Source: an uncultured Oscillospiraceae bacterium
GTDB taxonomy: Bacteria > Bacillota > Clostridia > Oscillospirales > Acutalibacteraceae
Assembly (NCBI GenBank): GCA_910588415.1
Contig: CAJUPK010000123.1
Span: forward strand, 1-7,653
Direction: 5' to 3'
Length of the DNA stretch: 7,653 nt
Position numbers and translations under genes: made by a program. The notes beneath the pieces are model-generated. The model was not told the DNA's origin, ran no database searches, and saw nothing but the letters and a program-made list of their open reading frames with translations. How positions within the stretch are numbered: the first letter of the stretch is position 1; every line of letters begins with the position of its first letter. Shown here one piece after another: positions 1-5,540 of the stretch.

Positions 1-1
1 T

Positions 2-1438
2 GTGTGGGAGCATGTGGAGGAGGCCTTCCGCGGCCCCATCGTCCAGAACAATTTTGAGCAGCCTTTTTACCTCATACTGGGCAACCGGGACGGCTGGGAC
101 ATCCACGGCCGCACCCACTTTACCAACCGGCTGAACCAGGCCTTTGCCGCCTATGCCCAGGAGCGCCAGGGCTTCTATCTCAACGATGTGAACTATCTGT
201 CCGCTGACTTTGGGTTGCGGCGCTGGTCTGACCCGGCCTTTTGGAACCTGTATAAATACGCCCTGTGCTTTGAGGCCATCCCAGCCTTTGCCTTTAGTCT
301 GGCCAACATTATCAAGTCCCTGTTTGGCCGCAGCAAGAAGGTCCTGGCCCTGGACCTGGACAACACCCTTTGGGGCGGCGTGGTGGGAGACGACGGCGTG
401 GACGGCATTGAGATTGGCCAGGAGAACGGGGTGGCACAATCCTATTATGAGTTCCAGAGCTATCTAAAACAGCTGAGCGCCACAGGTGTATTGCTGACCG
501 TCTGCTCGAAAAACGATGAAGAGAACGCCTTGGCTGGGCTGAACCACCCGGCGGGGCTGCTGCGGCCCGGGGATTTTGCCGCCATAAAAGCCAACTGGGA
601 AAACAAGGACCGCAACATCGCCCAGACCGCCCAGGAGCTGAACCTGCTGCCGGAGTCAATGGTGTTTGCGGACGATAATCCGGCGGAGCGGGCGATTGTC
701 AGCGCCCAGCTGCCGGGAGTGGCCGTGCCGGAGCTGGAGGGCGTGGAGAATTATATTGCAACCATTGACCGGGGTGGCTATTTCGAGGTGACCAATTTCA
801 GCCAGGACGACCTGCACCGGGGAGAGATGTACAAGGCCAACGCCCAGCGGGCCGCCCAGCAGGCCCAGTTCCAGGACTATGGCCAGTATCTGCTGAGCCT
901 GGACATGCAGGCGGAAATCAACGACTTTCAGCCTGTATACCTGGCGCGCATCACCCAGCTGACCAATAAGAGCAACCAGTTCAACCTGACCACCCGGCGC
1001 TACACCCTGCAGCAGATGGAAGAGGTGGCCGGAGACAGCCAGTATGTACGCCTGTACGGCCGCCTGACCGATAAGTTTGGGGACAACGGGGTGGTGTCCG
1101 TGGTAATCGGCAGAATAGAAGGCCCTGCCCTGGACATTGAGCTGTGGCTGATGAGCTGCCGGGTACTGAAGCGGGACATGGAACTGGCCATGCTGGACCA
1201 GCTGGCGGCCCGCTGCCAGGCCCAGGGTCTGAAGGTCCTGCGGGGCCGCTACATCCCCACCCCGAAGAACAGTATGGTGCGGGACCTGTACGCCAGCTTT
1301 GGCTTTACAAAGCTGAGCGAGGACCCGGACGGCGCCACTTTGTGGGAGCTGCCTCTGGCTAGCTATGAGCCCAAGTGCAAGGTCATCGCTGTGAACACAC
1401 AAGCAAATGGAAAGAGAGGACGAGCATTATGGACATGA
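2..1438 (+). CDS. FkbH-like HAD-IIIC family protein (5' end cut by the window)
   Basis: FkbH-like proteins use a HAD fold to take a glyceryl unit from 1,3-bisphosphoglycerate, remove phosphate and load the unit on the phosphopantetheine arm of a carrier protein; this is family knowledge. 478 codons are visible. The first is GTG at position 2, but it lies inside conserved sequence, so the true start is upstream. Long family members have roughly 550-600 residues. Residues 1-115 look like the SGNH-like N-terminal region. The HAD nucleophile motif LDLDNTLWGG carries Asp118 and Asp120 (window numbering). CSKNDEEN supplies the motif II/III region, and FADDNPAERA the distal acidic motif. The C-terminal part, ending near RGRYIPTPKNSMVRDLYASF, is the GNAT-like domain usual in FkbH. 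The stop overlaps the downstream carrier protein gene by 10 bases, so the two are almost certainly co-translated. Whether the unit is glyceryl or another acyl group cannot be read from the sequence. Confidence 0.9.
   Translation: MWEHVEEAFRGPIVQNNFEQPFYLILGNRDGWDIHGRTHFTNRLNQAFAAYAQERQGFYLNDVNYLSADFGLRRWSDPAFWNLYKYALCFEAIPAFAFSLANIIKSLFGRSKKVLALDLDNTLWGGVVGDDGVDGIEIGQENGVAQSYYEFQSYLKQLSATGVLLTVCSKNDEENALAGLNHPAGLLRPGDFAAIKANWENKDRNIAQTAQELNLLPESMVFADDNPAERAIVSAQLPGVAVPELEGVENYIATIDRGGYFEVTNFSQDDLHRGEMYKANAQRAAQQAQFQDYGQYLLSLDMQAEINDFQPVYLARITQLTNKSNQFNLTTRRYTLQQMEEVAGDSQYVRLYGRLTDKFGDNGVVSVVIGRIEGPALDIELWLMSCRVLKRDMELAMLDQLAARCQAQGLKVLRGRYIPTPKNSMVRDLYASFGFTKLSEDPDGATLWELPLASYEPKCKVIAVNTQANGKRGRALWT
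1413..1420 (+). promoter_or_regulatory. ribosome binding site that sets the ACP start
   Basis: AGAGAGGA lies 8 bases before the ATG at 1429, inside the 3' end of the FkbH-like gene. It selects this ATG rather than the in-frame GTG at 1375, which has no purine-rich stretch at a useful distance and would add 18 residues foreign to carrier proteins. A third in-frame ATG at 1435 is also possible but is 14 bases from the site. Confidence 0.7.
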
Positions 1439-1671
1439 GAGAAATTTTCACCCGACTGAACCGGGTCTTTCAAGAGGTTTTTGACGACCGGACTATTCGC
1501 GTCTCTCCGGAGACCACTGCGGACGATATCGAGGACTGGGACAGCCTGGAGCACATCACCCTGATCTCCGCTGTGGAGCGGGAGTTCCGGATGAAATTTA
1601 AGATGGGAGAGATCTCCTCCATGCGCAATGTGGGCGAGATGGCCCAGATTATTGCCCAGCGGGCCAGATAA
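1429..1671 (+). CDS. acyl carrier protein paired with the FkbH-like enzyme
   Basis: This is an 80-residue discrete carrier protein, the usual size for a free-standing ACP. The attachment site is the DWDSLEHITL motif; Ser39 (codon at 1543-1545) is the predicted phosphopantetheine position. The motif is preceded by an acidic stretch (TTADDIEDWDS) and followed by the VEREF and EISSM segments expected of helices II and III. The gene starts 10 bases inside the end of the FkbH-like gene, an arrangement typical of translational coupling. By family knowledge such an ACP is the acceptor of the glyceryl (or similar) unit made by the FkbH protein. This DSLEH form is the discrete type seen beside FkbH and polysaccharide or natural-product genes rather than fatty-acid AcpP, which usually has DSLD. 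No downstream transferase is present; the next gene has its own promoter. Confidence 0.88.
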   Translation: MDMREIFTRLNRVFQEVFDDRTIRVSPETTADDIEDWDSLEHITLISAVEREFRMKFKMGEISSMRNVGEMAQIIAQRAR

Positions 1672-1860
1672 ACGCTGGACCAATCGAAGGCGGCGCAAAG
1701 CTTTTCGGTGAATATGGGGAGCCTTCCTGCGGTTTTTGCCTGGACTTCCCACGAAATCGCCGGGATGTCTTTGCGCTCTTTCTTTGGGTGCAGCTTTTTA
1801 GACTTAGGCAGTATTGCCAAAAAGCGTGCCGATATCTTGTGAATTTCCCCTTTTCGACCC
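1672..1860. other. intergenic gap with inverted repeats, no gene seen
   Basis: I find no convincing reading frame here. Frames that cross it are shadows of the carrier gene or lack start signals. Three structures can be pointed to: an 8-base inverted repeat GCGCAAAG (1693-1700) / CTTTGCGC (1769-1776) with a long 68-base interval; an outer pair GCTTTTT (1793-1799) / AAAAAGC (1819-1825); and, inside that pair, GGCA (1807-1810) / TGCC (1815-1818) with a GTAT loop. No hairpin followed by a clean T-run was found, so the terminator of the FkbH-ACP unit is unassigned. A weak candidate is GGGGA/TTCCT near 1717-1728 followed by TTTTT at 1733-1737. Confidence 0.45.
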
Positions 1861-1889
1861 TTGACAAATCGATCTTTTGCGTGTAATAT
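1861..1889 (+). promoter_or_regulatory. sigma-A type promoter for the antiporter gene
   Basis: A perfect -35 box TTGACA (1861-1866) is followed after 17 bases by TAATAT (1884-1889). An overlapping alternative -10, TGTAAT (1882-1887), is a 5/6 match with 15-base spacing. Transcription would start near 1893-1897, giving a leader of about 125 bases before the antiporter ATG. The box sits in the most AT-rich part of the left half of the window. This places the antiporter in its own transcription unit, separate from FkbH-ACP. Confidence 0.75.
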
Positions 1890-1895
1890 AGGAGG

Positions 1896-2020
1896 AGCCG
1901 AAATTTTCAAAAAATTTACATTTTCCGGGAAGGTCTTGCCGGAAGATGTATCTTTTGGGGGGATTTGGCTCTATTCTATTATTTTGGAACCCACAGGTTC
2001 TTAAGAAAAGAAGGAATTCC
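1896..2020 (+). promoter_or_regulatory. structured 5' leader of the antiporter mRNA
   Basis: The predicted leader holds three hairpins. The first, AAATTTT (1901-1907) / AAAATTT (1911-1917), has a CAA loop and could equally be a DNA operator just past the promoter. The second is TTCCGG (1923-1928) / CCGGAA (1939-1944). The third is GAACC (1987-1991) / GGTTC (1996-2000) with a CACA loop, 9 bases ahead of the ribosome binding site. No terminator with a T-run is formed, so any control would be at translation. I cannot match it to a known riboswitch; cation and c-di-AMP sensing leaders are known for transporter genes, but this is only an analogy. Confidence 0.35.
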
Positions 2021-3289
2021 ATGATTGGACTGCTATCCATTTCCGTAGCGCTGGTGGCGGGCTTGATGATGACCCGCCTATTCAAGCGCTTTCATCTGCC
2101 GGATGTGACCTCTTACCTGATGGCCGGGGTGCTGCTGGGCCCCTGTCTTGTGGGGCGGCTGGGGATTCCCGGCATGGGCTTTGCCAGCTTTGAGCTGGTG
2201 GATTCCCTGCAGCCTATCTCTGACGTGGCGCTGGGCTTTATCGCCTTTGCCATTGGCAGCGAGTTCCGGCTGTCCTCTCTGCGCACCACAGGCCGGGCGG
2301 CGGTGATCGTGGGCATTTTTCAGGCCCTGACCGCCACCTTGCTGGTGGACGCCGCCCTGCTCCTTCTGCACCTATTTTTAGGGGACAAGCTGCCTGTCTC
2401 TGCGGCCATTACTTTGGGCGCTATTGCCGCTGCCACAGCCCCTGCCGCCACACTGATGGTGGTTCGCCAGTACAAGGCTAAGGGGCCGCTGACAGACATT
2501 CTGCTGCCTGTGGTGGCCCTGGACGACGCGGTGGGACTGGTAATTTTTGCCGTGTCCTTTGGCGCGGCCCAGGCCATGGAGTCCAACTCTGCCAGCCTGG
2601 CCTCCATTTTAGCGGAACCCCTGCTGGAGATTGTGCTCTCTTTGGTGCTGGGAGCGCTGCTGGGGTGGGTGCTCACCTTTATGGAGCGCTGGTTCCTCTC
2701 CAACCGCAACCGGGTGGCCATGATTGCCGGGTTTGTGGTGATGGCCGTGGCCCTGTCCATGGTGAGCTTTGAGATAGCCGGCCTGACGGTGAAGTTCTCC
2801 TCCCTGCTGGTGTGCATGATGTTGGGCACTGTGTTCTGCAATACCTGCCCCAACTCAGAGGACCTGATGGGCCGAGCGGACAAGTGGTCCGCCCCCCTGC
2901 TGACCCTGTTTTTCGTACTCAGCGGCGCAGAGCTCCATCTGGATGTATTTACCGACCTGGCTGTGGTGGGCATTGGCCTGCTGTACATCTTCTCCCGCTC
3001 CCTGGGCAAATACTTTGGCGCCATGGCCAGCAGCAAGTTTGCCGGGTGTACCCCTTCCATCCAGAAATATCTGGGCATTACCCTGCTGCCCCAGGCTGGC
3101 GTGGCCCTGGGCATGGCCTCTCAGGTGGGGGCTTTGGGGGAGATTGGCTCTATCATCCGCAGCATTGTGCTGTTTGGCGTGCTGGTGTATGAGCTGGTAG
3201 GCCCCACACTTACCAAGATGGCCCTCACTGCCGCAGGAGATATCAAACCCAAAGAGGCCAAGTCCCATACAGCGGCCACCAAGGCGTAA
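2021..3289 (+). CDS. CPA2-family cation/proton antiporter
   Basis: This is a 422-residue integral membrane protein of the monovalent cation:proton antiporter-2 family, predicted to exchange Na+ or K+ for H+ across the cytoplasmic membrane. It is hydrophobic almost throughout, with about 11-13 predicted helices. The TAPAAT stretch at residues 139-144 matches the unwound crossing helix. LDDAVGLVIF carries Asp168-Asp169, the paired acids that in this fold mark electrogenic Na+/H+ exchangers; Kef-type K+ systems usually have QD here. FFVLSGAELHLDVF near residue 305 is the late helix region. The protein stops soon after the last helix and has no RCK/TrkA domain, unlike KefB/KefC. The start at 2021 has GAAGGA (2010-2015) 5 bases upstream. 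An in-frame ATG at 1946 has no spaced ribosome site and would add 25 odd residues, so I reject it. Ion specificity is not decided by sequence alone. Confidence 0.85.
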   Translation: MIGLLSISVALVAGLMMTRLFKRFHLPDVTSYLMAGVLLGPCLVGRLGIPGMGFASFELVDSLQPISDVALGFIAFAIGSEFRLSSLRTTGRAAVIVGIFQALTATLLVDAALLLLHLFLGDKLPVSAAITLGAIAAATAPAATLMVVRQYKAKGPLTDILLPVVALDDAVGLVIFAVSFGAAQAMESNSASLASILAEPLLEIVLSLVLGALLGWVLTFMERWFLSNRNRVAMIAGFVVMAVALSMVSFEIAGLTVKFSSLLVCMMLGTVFCNTCPNSEDLMGRADKWSAPLLTLFFVLSGAELHLDVFTDLAVVGIGLLYIFSRSLGKYFGAMASSKFAGCTPSIQKYLGITLLPQAGVALGMASQVGALGEIGSIIRSIVLFGVLVYELVGPTLTKMALTAAGDIKPKEAKSHTAATKA

Positions 3290-3305
3290 TCTTTGTTGAT
3301 CACCG

Positions 3306-3337
3306 CGGGCGTCCCGGAAGGGGCGCTCGTTTTCTCT
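3306..3337 (+). terminator. intrinsic terminator of the antiporter gene
   Basis: The stem 3306-3315 / 3320-3329 has ten pairs, two of them G-U, and is closed by a GGAA tetraloop (GNRA type) on a C-G pair. It is followed at once by TTTTCTCT. It lies 16 bases past the antiporter stop. A much weaker second hairpin, AGCAGG (3353-3358) / CCTTGCT (3363-3369) with one bulge and then a T-rich run, follows but overlaps the next promoter. Confidence 0.88.
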
Positions 3338-3364
3338 GCTCCCAGAACCGCCAGCAGGCTTTCC

Positions 3365-3393
3365 TTGCTTTTTCTCTGCCCCCATGATAAAAT
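3365..3393 (+). promoter_or_regulatory. extended -10 promoter for the small ORF and dehydratase
   Basis: TTGCTT (3365-3370) is a partial -35 box. After 17 bases comes TAAAAT (3388-3393), a 5/6 -10 box, preceded by TG at 3385-3386 as in an extended -10. The start of transcription would be near 3400. It lies directly behind the antiporter terminator and is followed by AGGAGG at 3413-3418, so the dehydratase is probably transcribed from here with about 260 bases ahead of its start codon. Confidence 0.6.
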
Positions 3394-3422
3394 ATTCTCA
3401 GAAGGTATATCCAGGAGGCCTT

Positions 3423-3667
3423 ATGGAAGCTGTAAAAAAACCAGCTTGGCCTGGGACCGGGTTGGCTGGCACTGCGGCCTGCTGGCCCAAGAGCCATTGA
3501 AAGGCTCTTTGCGGGCACGGACCCATCGGCCCAAGCGGGCAGACAATGCCGTGTGCCCCGCCTGCACAATATATCTGGCTGGCAGGCGGAACAGCACCAG
3601 CCTGGAGTGCCTGAAAGACGGACGGAAAGAAAAGCTTGAGAAGCTATTAGGAGGAATATCATGCTGA
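3423..3667 (+). CDS. possible small Cys-containing protein, frame broken at a run of seven A
   Basis: An ATG at 3423 with AGGAGG (3413-3418) 4 bases upstream opens a frame that dies after 25 codons at 3498-3500. Its sixth codon ends the run A3434-A3440, which is in phase as A_AAA_AAA. Stepping back one base there (or adding one A) enters a frame open to TGA at 3665-3667. The result would be an 81-residue basic protein starting MEAVKKTSLAWDRVG. In the second frame about 46 of the first 60 codons end in G or C, like true genes here and more than in the alternative frame. It holds HC at residues 17-18, CPAC at 45-48 and a further Cys at 63, which may bind metal. Its stop overlaps the dehydratase ATG by 7 bases (ATGCTGA). 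I do not recognise the protein. Alternatives are a sequencing indel, a pseudogene, programmed slippage, or simply a structured leader. Confidence 0.45.
3489..3602 (+). other. cluster of hairpins upstream of the dehydratase
   Basis: Several inverted repeats lie in the possible leader: AAGAGCC (3489-3495) / GGCTCTT (3503-3509) with a 7-base loop; GCGGGCAC (3511-3518) / GTGCCCCGC (3553-3561) with one bulged C, enclosing GCCC (3529-3532) / GGGC (3537-3540); and GGCTGG (3577-3582) / CCAGCC (3597-3602). TGGCTGGCA occurs twice, at 3463-3471 and 3576-3584. If this stretch is coding, the hairpins are incidental; if not, they may be a regulatory leader. It has no T-box consensus and no terminator T-run. 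Confidence 0.3.
3649..3654 (+). promoter_or_regulatory. ribosome binding site of the dehydratase
   Basis: A perfect AGGAGG lies 6 bases before the ATG at 3661 and fixes that start. It sits inside the last codons of the possible small upstream frame, whose final residues (LLGGISC) are largely dictated by it. Confidence 0.85.
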
Positions 3668-5379
3668 AAAGCCAAGAAGTACGCAAGATCGCCCCGGAGA
3701 TGGACCCCCTGCGCATGGGGATGGGATGGACTGCCCAGGACTTGGAAAAGCCCCAGCTGCTGGTGGAGAGTACCTATGGCCAAAGCCACCCAGGCAGCGC
3801 CCACCTGCTGGAGCTGTCCCAGGCAGCGGCCCAAGAAATTGACAGCCATGGGGGCAAGGCTGCTCTGTACTTTGCCACAGACGTCTGTGACGGCATGTCC
3901 CAGGGCCATGACGGCGGCAACTACTCTCTGGCCTCCCGGGATGTGCTTGCCAGCCTGATAGAGATACACGCCAAAGCCACCACCTTTGACGCGGGTGTGT
4001 TTTTGTCCAGCTGCGACAAGTCTGTGCCCGCCCAGCTGATGGCCATTGGACGCATCGATATGCCTGCCATTCTGGTGACTGGCGGGGTCATGGAGGCAGG
4101 GCCAGGCCTGCTCACCCTAGAGCAAATCGGCATGTACAGCGCCCAGTACCAGCGGGGAGAGATCACCGAGGAGCAGTTTACCTACTACAAGCACCACGCC
4201 TGCCCCTCCTGCGGGGCCTGCTCCTTTATGGGAACAGCCTCTACTATGCAGATTATGGCGGAGGCCCTGGGCCTGATGCTGCCCGGCACAGCCCTGCTGC
4301 CAGCTGAAAGCGGGGAACTGCTGGAAACCGCCCGGGCCGCTGGCAGACGGGCGGCAGAGCTGGCCCTCTCTGGCCTGACTCCCCGGCAGATGGTGACCCG
4401 CCGCAGCTTTGAGAACGCTGTGATGGTCCACGCGGCGATCTCCGGTTCTACCAACACCCTGCTGCACCTGCCTGCCATTGCCCGGGAATTTGGCGTGGAG
4501 CTGACAGCAGAGGACTTTGACCGCCTGCACCGGGACGCTCACTATCTGCTGGACATCCGCCCGGCAGGCCGCTGGCCAGCGGAATATGTGAGCTATGCGG
4601 GCGGGGTCCCCCGGGTGATGGAGGAAATCAAGTCTATGCTGCACCTGGATGTTATGACCGTGACCGGACGCAGCCTGGGGGATAATTTGGAGCAGCTGAA
4701 GAGCAGCGGTTACTATGAGAGCCGGGATGAGCTGCTGGAAATGACCGGGCTGACCCGCCAGGAGGTAATCCGGGACTTTGCCCATCCTATTGGCTCTCAT
4801 GGAGCCGTGGCCGTGCTGAAGGGCAATTTGGCCCCCCAGGGAGCTGTGGTAAAGCACAGCGCTGTTCCCAAAGAAATGCACAGGGCCGTCCTGCGGGCCA
4901 GGCCCTTCGACAGCGAGGAGGAGGCCATTGCCGCCATTCTCAACCACAAGATTCAGCCGGGAGACGGGGTGATCATCCGCTATGAAGGGCCGGCGGGCAG
5001 TGGTATGCCGGAGATGTTCTACACCACCGAGGCCATCTCCTCGGACCCGGACCTGGCTGCCAGCATTGCGCTAATCACCGACGGCCGTTTCTCTGGGGCC
5101 AGCAAGGGGCCTGTGATTGGCCATGTGTCCCCCGAGGCGGCAGGTGGCGGGCCCATCGCCCTGGTGGAGGAAGGGGATCTGATTGAAATTGACATCCCCA
5201 ACCGGGTGCTGCGCATCTGCGGAGTGTCTGGCGTGGCAAAAACTCCCGAGGAGATGGAGGACATTCTGGCGGAGCGCCGGGAGCACTGGCAGCCCAAGGC
5301 CCCCCGCTATACCACCGGGGCCCTGGGGCTGTTCACCAAAAACGCTGCGCCCCCCATGGAGGGCGGGTACATGTGCTGA
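3661..5379 (+). CDS. IlvD/Edd-family dehydratase, probably for a sugar acid
   Basis: This 572-residue iron-sulfur dehydratase belongs to the dihydroxy-acid/6-phosphogluconate dehydratase family, whose members remove water from a hydroxy acid to give a 2-keto acid. Family motifs in order: STYGQSHPGSAHL (37-49), ATDVCDGMSQGHDGG (72-86), SCDKSVPA (117-124), CPSCGACSFMGTASTMQ (181-197), and TDGRFSGASKG ending at 483, with Ser478 as likely base, followed by IGHVSPEAAGGGPIAL. Likely cluster ligands are Cys76, Cys118 and Cys187. At the first ligand position of true IlvD (the PCN motif) this protein has PGS, and Cys76 in VCDG instead resembles Edd. The GTASTMQ form and the C-terminal GLFTKNA are also unlike IlvD. 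I therefore favour the sugar-acid group (Edd/YjhG/YagF-like); automatic annotation may say ilvD. No sugar-acid transporter or aldolase is nearby, so the substrate stays open. Confidence 0.88.
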   Translation: MLKSQEVRKIAPEMDPLRMGMGWTAQDLEKPQLLVESTYGQSHPGSAHLLELSQAAAQEIDSHGGKAALYFATDVCDGMSQGHDGGNYSLASRDVLASLIEIHAKATTFDAGVFLSSCDKSVPAQLMAIGRIDMPAILVTGGVMEAGPGLLTLEQIGMYSAQYQRGEITEEQFTYYKHHACPSCGACSFMGTASTMQIMAEALGLMLPGTALLPAESGELLETARAAGRRAAELALSGLTPRQMVTRRSFENAVMVHAAISGSTNTLLHLPAIAREFGVELTAEDFDRLHRDAHYLLDIRPAGRWPAEYVSYAGGVPRVMEEIKSMLHLDVMTVTGRSLGDNLEQLKSSGYYESRDELLEMTGLTRQEVIRDFAHPIGSHGAVAVLKGNLAPQGAVVKHSAVPKEMHRAVLRARPFDSEEEAIAAILNHKIQPGDGVIIRYEGPAGSGMPEMFYTTEAISSDPDLAASIALITDGRFSGASKGPVIGHVSPEAAGGGPIALVEEGDLIEIDIPNRVLRICGVSGVAKTPEEMEDILAERREHWQPKAPRYTTGALGLFTKNAAPPMEGGYMC

Positions 5380-5393
5380 CATACTAGGGCCAC

Positions 5394-5421
5394 CTCCCAA
5401 TCGGTACAGGCCCATTGGGAG
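5394..5421. repeat. perfect inverted repeat CTCCCAAT / ATTGGGAG
   Basis: Eight pairs join 5394-5401 and 5414-5421 around a 12-base loop (CGGTACAGGCCC). The structure starts 15 bases after the dehydratase stop and has no T-run, so it is not an intrinsic terminator. ATCGGT (5400-5405), at its 5' arm and loop, is also complementary to ACCGAT at 5456-5461, which gives an alternative fold. Confidence 0.6.
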
Positions 5422-5434
5422 AGTAGTCATATCG

Positions 5435-5453
5435 CGTGGTTCCAAGAACCACG
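5435..5453. repeat. perfect inverted repeat CGTGGTTC-CAA-GAACCACG
   Basis: Eight pairs with a three-base loop, 13 bases after the previous hairpin. No T-run follows on either strand. It could be a transcript-stabilising 3' hairpin, part of a small RNA, or a protein-binding palindrome; the sequence does not decide between these. Confidence 0.6.
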
Positions 5454-5485
5454 TCACCGATCATCCCACAGCAGCATATGCAAAA

Positions 5486-5530
5486 GGAAGAGAGGGGTAA
5501 CCACGCCCGCTCTCTTCCCTTTTTCTTTTT
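5486..5530. terminator. strong, probably bidirectional terminator between convergent operons
   Basis: The stem GGAAGAGAG (5486-5494) / CTCTCTTCC (5510-5518) has nine perfect pairs, continued inward by GGG (5495-5497) / CCC (5506-5508) past one bulged G. On the plus strand it is followed by TTTTTCTTTTT (5520-5530), which ends the dehydratase transcript. Read on the minus strand the stem is followed by TTTT (5485-5482), so it may also stop the GNAT transcript whose stop codon lies at 5543-5541. Confidence 0.9.
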
Positions 5531-5540
5531 ATCAGCTCTG

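Noticed and set aside
2..4. GTG at position 2 as the true start of the FkbH-like gene
   Set aside because: The protein already matches the middle of the SGNH-like region from its first residues, and the family is about 100 residues longer at the N terminus; the gene is cut by the window edge.
656..1402. Long minus-strand frame opposite the FkbH-like gene
   Set aside because: It is antisense to clearly conserved FkbH motifs, has no ribosome binding site, and reflects the strong third-position bias of the real gene.
1890..1897. AGGAGGAG as the ribosome site of a small leader gene
   Set aside because: No ATG, GTG or TTG follows at a usable distance, and the site sits at the predicted transcription start.
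1946..2020. An N-terminal extension of the antiporter from the ATG at 1946
   Set aside because: The purines GGAAG abut the ATG with no spacing, and the extra 25 residues do not resemble an antiporter helix. The ATG at 2021 has a spaced GAAGGA and begins at the first membrane helix.
3293..3422. Reading the small upstream frame from the ATG at 3293
   Set aside because: This part overlaps the antiporter terminator (3306-3337) and the next promoter (3365-3393), and has no ribosome binding site. Only the part after about 3423 has coding character.
3400..3660. T-box or branched-chain amino acid attenuator upstream of an ilvD-like gene
   Set aside because: There is no T-box GGTGG-type sequence, no terminator/antiterminator pair with a T-run, and the 25-codon frame at 3423 is not enriched in Ile, Leu or Val.
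4117..4947. Long minus-strand frame opposite the dehydratase
   Set aside because: It lies wholly within conserved dehydratase sequence on the other strand and has no recognisable domain or start signal.
5183..5500. Plus-strand frame running from the dehydratase end into the convergent gap
   Set aside because: It overlaps the dehydratase in another frame, crosses both palindromes and the terminator, and has no start signal.
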